A stretch of DNA of 11,046 nucleotides from Propionibacteriaceae bacterium (GTDB lineage: Bacteria > Actinomycetota > Actinomycetes > Propionibacteriales > Propionibacteriaceae). This document shows, one piece after another, positions 7,675 through 11,046 of this stretch. Position 1 is the stretch's first letter; each line of letters begins with the position of its first letter. Where the stretch lies: contig JAIRRM010000169.1 of NCBI GenBank assembly GCA_031255975.1, positions 1 through 11,046 on the forward strand. Direction: 5' to 3'. The notes beneath the pieces were generated by a model. It worked only from the letters and a program-made list of their open reading frames with translations. It was not told the DNA's origin and did not search any database. The position numbers were made by a program, and so were the translations under genes.

Positions 7675-8982
7675 TCACCGGCCCAGTAGCGCGCGCACCT
7701 CACCAGCCAGATACACCGAGCCGAGCACCAATACTCCGCCTTCGCTAACGGCGGCCTGATCCAACGCAGCTTCCAGCGCCTCGGACGCGTCGCGTATCGC
7801 CTCCACTCGGGCAGGGCCGAACACCGCGGCGGCCATGTCGGCCAACTCGACGGCGGGAAGCGCCCGATCAGTGCCGCTAGCCTGGGTACACACCAAGTGC
7901 GCCGCCAGCGGCTCGATAAGGCGCAACACTTCGTCCACCGCCTTGTCGCGCATCATGCCGAGCAGCACCGTCACGGGGCGCACCTGAAACGCCTCGGCAA
8001 ATGCCGCCAACGTGGCTGCCACTCCGTGCGGGTTGTGGGCAGTGTCGAGCACCACCGGCGGATCGGCGCTCACGAGTTCCAAACGGGCGGGCGCATGTAC
8101 GGCATCGAAGGCGTCGGCGATCACGTCGTCGGGGAGGGGACGCCCCAACAACGCCTCCACCGCGCTCACCGCCAGCGCGGCGTTATGTGCCATGTGCGCT
8201 CCATACAGCGGCAGGAACACCCCCCGGTGGTCGGTATCGCCGCTTGATACACTCACCACCTGGCCGCCGATGGCGTTAGTGCGCCCGAACAGTGAGAAGT
8301 CCTCGCCCTCCAACAGCGCCTCGGCATTCTCGGCTTCGCAACGCGCCAGCAACACCTCCAACGCCTCCGGTTGCTGCCGGGCGATCACGGCGGTGGTTCC
8401 CCATTTGATGATGCCCGCCTTCTCTGCGGCGATCTCGGCGATAGTGCCGCCGAGCAACTGGGTATGGTCGAGGTCTATCGGGGCGATCACCGCCACCTCG
8501 GCATCGGCGACACTGGTGGCATCCCAGGAGCCGCCCATCCCAACCTCTATCACCATCACATCCACCGGAGTATCCGCGAAAGCGAGATAGGCCAAAGCGG
8601 TCATCACCTCGAAGAACGTCATCGGCACCCCGTCGATGGCCATGCCATCCACCAACTCCACATACGGCTTGAGGCGCGACCAGAGGTCGTCGAACTCGTC
8701 ATCTGAAATCGGCTCGCCATCGATACAGATACGCTCGGTTATGTTGTTCAGATGGGGCGAAGTGAACCGCCCAGTGCGTAACCCCGCCGCGCGCAACAAC
8801 GCGTCGATCATGATCGCGGTGGAACCCTTGCCGTTGGTACCGGTGATCTGCACCACCGGGGCGGTGCGCTGCGGATCATCGAGCAGTTCGATGAGAGCCT
8901 GGATACGTCGCAACGACCGGGCCACCCGATGTTCCGGCCAACGACGGGTCAGTTCGGCGCTCACGCGCTCATGTCTGCTCAC
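7675..8982 (-). CDS. folC: Folylpolyglutamate / dihydrofolate synthase
   Basis: FolC is an ATP-dependent ligase of the Mur ligase family. It adds glutamate to folates and in many bacteria also joins dihydropteroate to glutamate. With the GTG start the product has 435 residues, within the family range. Visible landmarks: the P-loop GTNGKGS at 48-54, SPHL at 75-78, DLDHTQLLG and EKAGIIK (which carries the lysine carbamylated in Mur-type ligases) in the central domain, DTAHNPHG at the start of the C-terminal domain, and a final GSVYLAGEVR. The frame stays open 55 codons upstream, but family alignment puts about 47 residues before the P-loop, which fits the GTG at 8982. That start lies 7 bases after a TAGGCT -10-like box; GTG at 8964 is an alternative. 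Confidence 0.92.
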   Translation of the reverse strand: MSRHERVSAELTRRWPEHRVARSLRRIQALIELLDDPQRTAPVVQITGTNGKGSTAIMIDALLRAAGLRTGRFTSPHLNNITERICIDGEPISDDEFDDLWSRLKPYVELVDGMAIDGVPMTFFEVMTALAYLAFADTPVDVMVIEVGMGGSWDATSVADAEVAVIAPIDLDHTQLLGGTIAEIAAEKAGIIKWGTTAVIARQQPEALEVLLARCEAENAEALLEGEDFSLFGRTNAIGGQVVSVSSGDTDHRGVFLPLYGAHMAHNAALAVSAVEALLGRPLPDDVIADAFDAVHAPARLELVSADPPVVLDTAHNPHGVAATLAAFAEAFQVRPVTVLLGMMRDKAVDEVLRLIEPLAAHLVCTQASGTDRALPAVELADMAAAVFGPARVEAIRDASEALEAALDQAAVSEGGVLVLGSVYLAGEVRALLGR

Positions 8983-8989
8983 GTCCCAA

Positions 8990-8995
8990 AGCCTA
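8990..8995 (-). promoter_or_regulatory. Candidate -10 box for leaderless folC mRNA
   Basis: TAGGCT on the minus strand ends 7 bases before the chosen folC GTG, so transcription would begin at or within a base of the start codon. No ribosome-binding site of normal quality stands there, and no strong -35 is seen. This supports both the start choice and a leaderless transcript. Confidence 0.4.
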
Positions 8996-9041
8996 ATCGG
9001 TACTCCCCACAGAACCTGCCCCTCAGGCCAGACCTCCTCGT

Positions 9042-9057
9042 TTAGCATCCCTGCTAA
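9042..9057. promoter_or_regulatory. 6-4-6 palindrome in the divergent folC / thioredoxin-like gap
   Basis: TTAGCA and TGCTAA are perfect inverted 6-base arms around TCCC, in the 211-base gap between the divergent folC and thioredoxin-like genes. It is AT-richer than its surroundings and lies about 60 bases upstream of folC, where a dimeric regulator could bind. It does not match the actinobacterial LexA box. The rest of the gap holds only the two -10-like boxes and an open upstream frame of folC without a supported start. Confidence 0.4.
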
Positions 9058-9181
9058 CACGGTCATGCCTATCCGCCGACCACGACTACGCAGCCGACAG
9101 CCTGTACCCAGCGGCGAATACGAGGCCGGGTTCCATAGCAGGTTCACAGCCAGGCCACAGCGGCTTACCCGACACTCCTAG

Positions 9182-9187
9182 TACAGT
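9182..9187 (+). promoter_or_regulatory. Candidate -10 box for leaderless thioredoxin-like operon
   Basis: TACAGT ends 6 bases before the GTG at 9194, which puts the expected transcription start on the G of the start codon. No ribosome-binding site precedes the GTG. The -35 region is weak, as in many actinobacterial promoters. The same spacing is found at valS. Confidence 0.5.
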
Positions 9188-9193
9188 AGTTGC

Positions 9194-10000
9194 GTGGCCG
9201 AGGCGATATCCGACGTGTCTGCGGAGAACTCCGCTGTGCCGTGGTACCGCCAGCCGACCTGGCAGGTGTGCGCGGCGCTACTGCTTACGCTGGTCTTGCT
9301 GATCGGTAACTACATGGTGGGACGCGCCCGCGGCAACGCGTTACCAGAAGCCGTGTCGCAGTTGCAGCCGCCGCAGCAGGTGCTGGACGGCGGCCCTGTA
9401 GGCATCAAGGTGCCCAATACCAGTCCGTTGAACCCCGGTGCGCCGCGGGTGGTGGTGTACCAGGATTACCAAGACCCGGCGTCACGTCAGGTGGAGTTGG
9501 TGCTCTCCGACGCGCTGAACTCACTGGCGTCGCGCGGCGAGATCGTGCTCGAATACCACACCATGACTTTCTTGGACCGCGACAAGGTGGACGGTTCCTC
9601 GCAGCGCGCTGCTGTCGCCGCCGCTTGCGCCGACATCCAGGGTGCGTATGCCGCATACCACCACCTGCTGTTCGTCGGACAGAGCGGCACGGGGTTCACC
9701 GAGGATCAGCTACGCAACGAGTTCGCCACCACAGCGGGGTTGAACGGTGCCGATCTGGCGGCGTTCCAGGCCTGTTACGATAATCGCCGCACTGAAACGT
9801 TCGTGAGAACCGTGGCCGCGCGTGCGCTTGCCGACGATGTCAGCGCCACTCCCATGTATCTCATAGATGGCGAGCCGTTCGATCCCACCACATTGAAACT
9901 GACGGGTGAACGGGTCTCCGAAGCTTCACTCCGCGCCGCCATCACAGCTATGAAAAACCCCGATGATGAGACAGAAGGAACCGCAGATGAGCAAGCGTAA
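9194..10000 (+). CDS. Membrane-anchored thioredoxin-fold protein with degenerate active site
   Basis: A 268-residue protein with a short N-terminal tail, one hydrophobic segment at about residues 24-42 (membrane anchor, not a clear cleavable signal) and a DsbA/thioredoxin_4-like domain at about 70-255, presumably outside the cell. Where relatives carry CxxC after VVVYQDYQ, this protein has DPAS (94-97), so both redox cysteines are gone. The cis-proline region ATPMYLIDG (218-226) is kept, as are two further cysteines, Cys145 (ACAD) and Cys194 (CYD), which also occur in the next gene product and probably form a structural disulfide. Thiol oxidation or reduction is therefore unlikely; a chaperone, scaffold or partner role for the neighbour is inferred. 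The end overlaps the next gene by 14 bases. The GTG start fits a leaderless mRNA. Confidence 0.85.
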   Translation: MAEAISDVSAENSAVPWYRQPTWQVCAALLLTLVLLIGNYMVGRARGNALPEAVSQLQPPQQVLDGGPVGIKVPNTSPLNPGAPRVVVYQDYQDPASRQVELVLSDALNSLASRGEIVLEYHTMTFLDRDKVDGSSQRAAVAAACADIQGAYAAYHHLLFVGQSGTGFTEDQLRNEFATTAGLNGADLAAFQACYDNRRTETFVRTVAARALADDVSATPMYLIDGEPFDPTTLKLTGERVSEASLRAAITAMKNPDDETEGTADEQA

Positions 10001-10859
10001 AGACAATGCGAGCCACACCGGAACGTCGAAGCGTGACCAACTGCGCCAGCAGCAGGCCCAGGCCGCAAAGGCGGCCAAAACGAAACAGTTCATCACGCTC
10101 GCGGTTGCCGGCGTGGCGTTGGCGGCTCTCGTCGTGACCATCTTAGTGGTGGCGCTACGAAACAGGGCCGAACCCGACCCCAGCGCCACCCAGATCGCCC
10201 CACCGAACGCCAGCCCCGACGGCTATTCCATCGTCGCCAACCCCGGCAAGGCCAAGGACGGTGCCATAGTGTTCGACATACACTCCGACTACCAATGCCC
10301 CGCCTGCGCCACATACGAGAAACACTTCGGCGACGCTTTCAGAGAGTTGGCAGAACGTGGCGACATCGAACTACGCATCCATCCCCGCACCATGGTTGGT
10401 GATGTCATACTGGGCAACGATTCATCGATACGCGCCTCCGTCGCGGTGGCCTGCGCTGACACGGTGGGCAAAGCCCTCGACCTGCACAGCACCATCTTCG
10501 CCAACCAACCCCTTCGCGAGGGTGACGGCTACACCGAAGATCAATTACGTAACATCTTCCCGGAAGAGGCTGGCATCGTCGGCGACGATCTGACGAAGTT
10601 CCAGCAGTGCTATGACGGGCGTCAAACTATCGAATGGGTGAGAGCCTCCGAAAAGGAGGGCTGGGATCACACCATCCCGGACGCCACCAAACTGTACGGG
10701 AACGAGGACGGATACCAAAGGTACGAGATGCTCGGTATCCGCGCCACACCGACATTCCTCGCCAACGGCAAACTGGTCACCAACCTGCCAGATGCTGCGC
10801 AGAACCCGAGCGCCGACGCGGTGCTGGCAGTGCTACAAGCCGCCACCGAAGTGGGCTGA
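9987..10859 (+). CDS. Membrane-anchored DsbA-like thiol-disulfide oxidoreductase
   Basis: A 290-residue protein: a basic, Gln/Ala/Lys-rich cytoplasmic tail (1-34), one transmembrane segment at about 35-57 (FITLAVAGVALAALVV), a Pro/Ala linker and a thioredoxin_4/DsbA-like domain at about 78-288 facing outward. The active site is CPAC at 104-107 within SDYQCPACATYE, and the cis-proline loop is ATPTFLANG (253-261). Both are typical of actinobacterial exported thiol-disulfide oxidoreductases that assist disulfide formation in secreted proteins. Two more cysteines, 156 and 208, match those of the preceding protein. Compared with it, about 15-20 extra residues precede the cis-proline loop. The ATG at 9987 has AGAAGGA about 8 bases upstream; an in-frame ATG at 9963 lacks such a site. 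The 14-base overlap with the preceding gene indicates coupled expression. Confidence 0.9.
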   Translation: MSKRKDNASHTGTSKRDQLRQQQAQAAKAAKTKQFITLAVAGVALAALVVTILVVALRNRAEPDPSATQIAPPNASPDGYSIVANPGKAKDGAIVFDIHSDYQCPACATYEKHFGDAFRELAERGDIELRIHPRTMVGDVILGNDSSIRASVAVACADTVGKALDLHSTIFANQPLREGDGYTEDQLRNIFPEEAGIVGDDLTKFQQCYDGRQTIEWVRASEKEGWDHTIPDATKLYGNEDGYQRYEMLGIRATPTFLANGKLVTNLPDAAQNPSADAVLAVLQAATEVG

Positions 10860-10865
10860 CTCGGC

Positions 10866-10871
10866 TAACAT
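10866..10871 (+). promoter_or_regulatory. Candidate -10 box for leaderless valS mRNA
   Basis: TAACAT ends 6 bases before the valS GTG, in the 18-base gap after the DsbA-like gene, placing the transcription start on the start codon. No ribosome-binding site and no clear -35 are visible. Confidence 0.45.
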
Positions 10872-10877
10872 TGCCTG

Positions 10878-11046
10878 GTGAACAGTGCATGGCAGATACC
10901 CGAGAAGCCGGCCCTAGAGGGCTTGGAAGCCAAATGGTCGGAGCAGTGGCGTAGCGACGGTACGTACCGCTTCCAGCGCCCGGAGCGCCGTGAGCAGGTG
11001 TTCTCCATCGACACCCCGCCGCCCACTGTGTCGGGCAGCCTGCACG
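10878..11046 (+). CDS. valS: Valyl-tRNA synthetase, N-terminal part (runs off right edge)
   Basis: Valyl-tRNA synthetase charges tRNA-Val in the cytoplasm. The 56 codons present read IPEKPALEGLEAKWSEQW near the start and then FSIDTPPPTVSGSLH at about residues 42-56, the block leading into the class I HIGH-type motif, which lies just past the edge. The GTG at 10878 is preferred: the reading frame fits the family start and it follows a -10-like box at leaderless spacing. In many bacteria valS is followed by folC on the same strand; here it lies on the opposite strand with two thioredoxin-like genes between. Confidence 0.95.
   Translation, partial: MNSAWQIPEKPALEGLEAKWSEQWRSDGTYRFQRPERREQVFSIDTPPPTVSGSLH

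Noticed and set aside
8983..9147. N-terminal extension of FolC by 55 codons
   Set aside because: The frame is open, but FolC proteins begin about 45-50 residues before the P-loop and the extension shows no conserved features; the GTG at 8982 also has a -10 box at leaderless distance.

Overview
The window is a high-GC stretch of ordinary actinobacterial (Actinomycetota) chromosome. The reasons are the conserved order rne-rplU-rpmA-obg-proB, an RNase E/G with a long charged N-terminal extension, an Obg with the C-terminal OCT domain, and frequent GTG starts. A Propionibacteriaceae-like or related lineage is possible, but the sequence alone does not settle the family. I see no rRNA, tRNA, CRISPR array, insertion sequence or prophage gene. 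No gene-free stretch exceeds about 230 bases.

The left four fifths (1-8982) is all on the minus strand. In transcription order it reads folC (folate polyglutamylation), a radical SAM protein of the TIGR03960 type, its small partner of the TIGR03936 type (4-base overlap), rne (ribonuclease E/G), rplU (L21), rpmA (L27), obg (ribosome-assembly GTPase) and the first 64 codons of proB (proline biosynthesis), which runs off the left edge. A sigma70-like promoter lies directly behind rne and probably drives rplU-rpmA-obg-proB. The unit couples ribosome assembly and RNA processing with folate and proline metabolism. The job of the radical SAM pair is not known.

The right part (9194-11046) is on the plus strand: two overlapping genes for single-pass membrane thioredoxin-fold proteins, then the first 56 codons of valS (valyl-tRNA synthetase), which runs off the right edge. 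The second thioredoxin-like protein has an intact CPAC active site. In the first, both redox cysteines are replaced (DPAS) while the cis-proline and two outer cysteines remain, so the pair looks like a duplication in which one copy lost its redox chemistry.

The main regulatory observations are these. Three GTG starts (folC, the first thioredoxin-like gene and valS) each lie 6-7 bases after a -10-like hexamer, as expected of leaderless mRNAs. The region ahead of rne is dense in inverted repeats, including a 12-base perfect palindrome over the rne start codon. There is a GC-rich hairpin between rpmA and obg, and a 6-4-6 palindrome between folC and the thioredoxin-like genes. I found no clearly new multi-gene system. 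The most open questions are the radical SAM pair and the degenerate/active thioredoxin pair.
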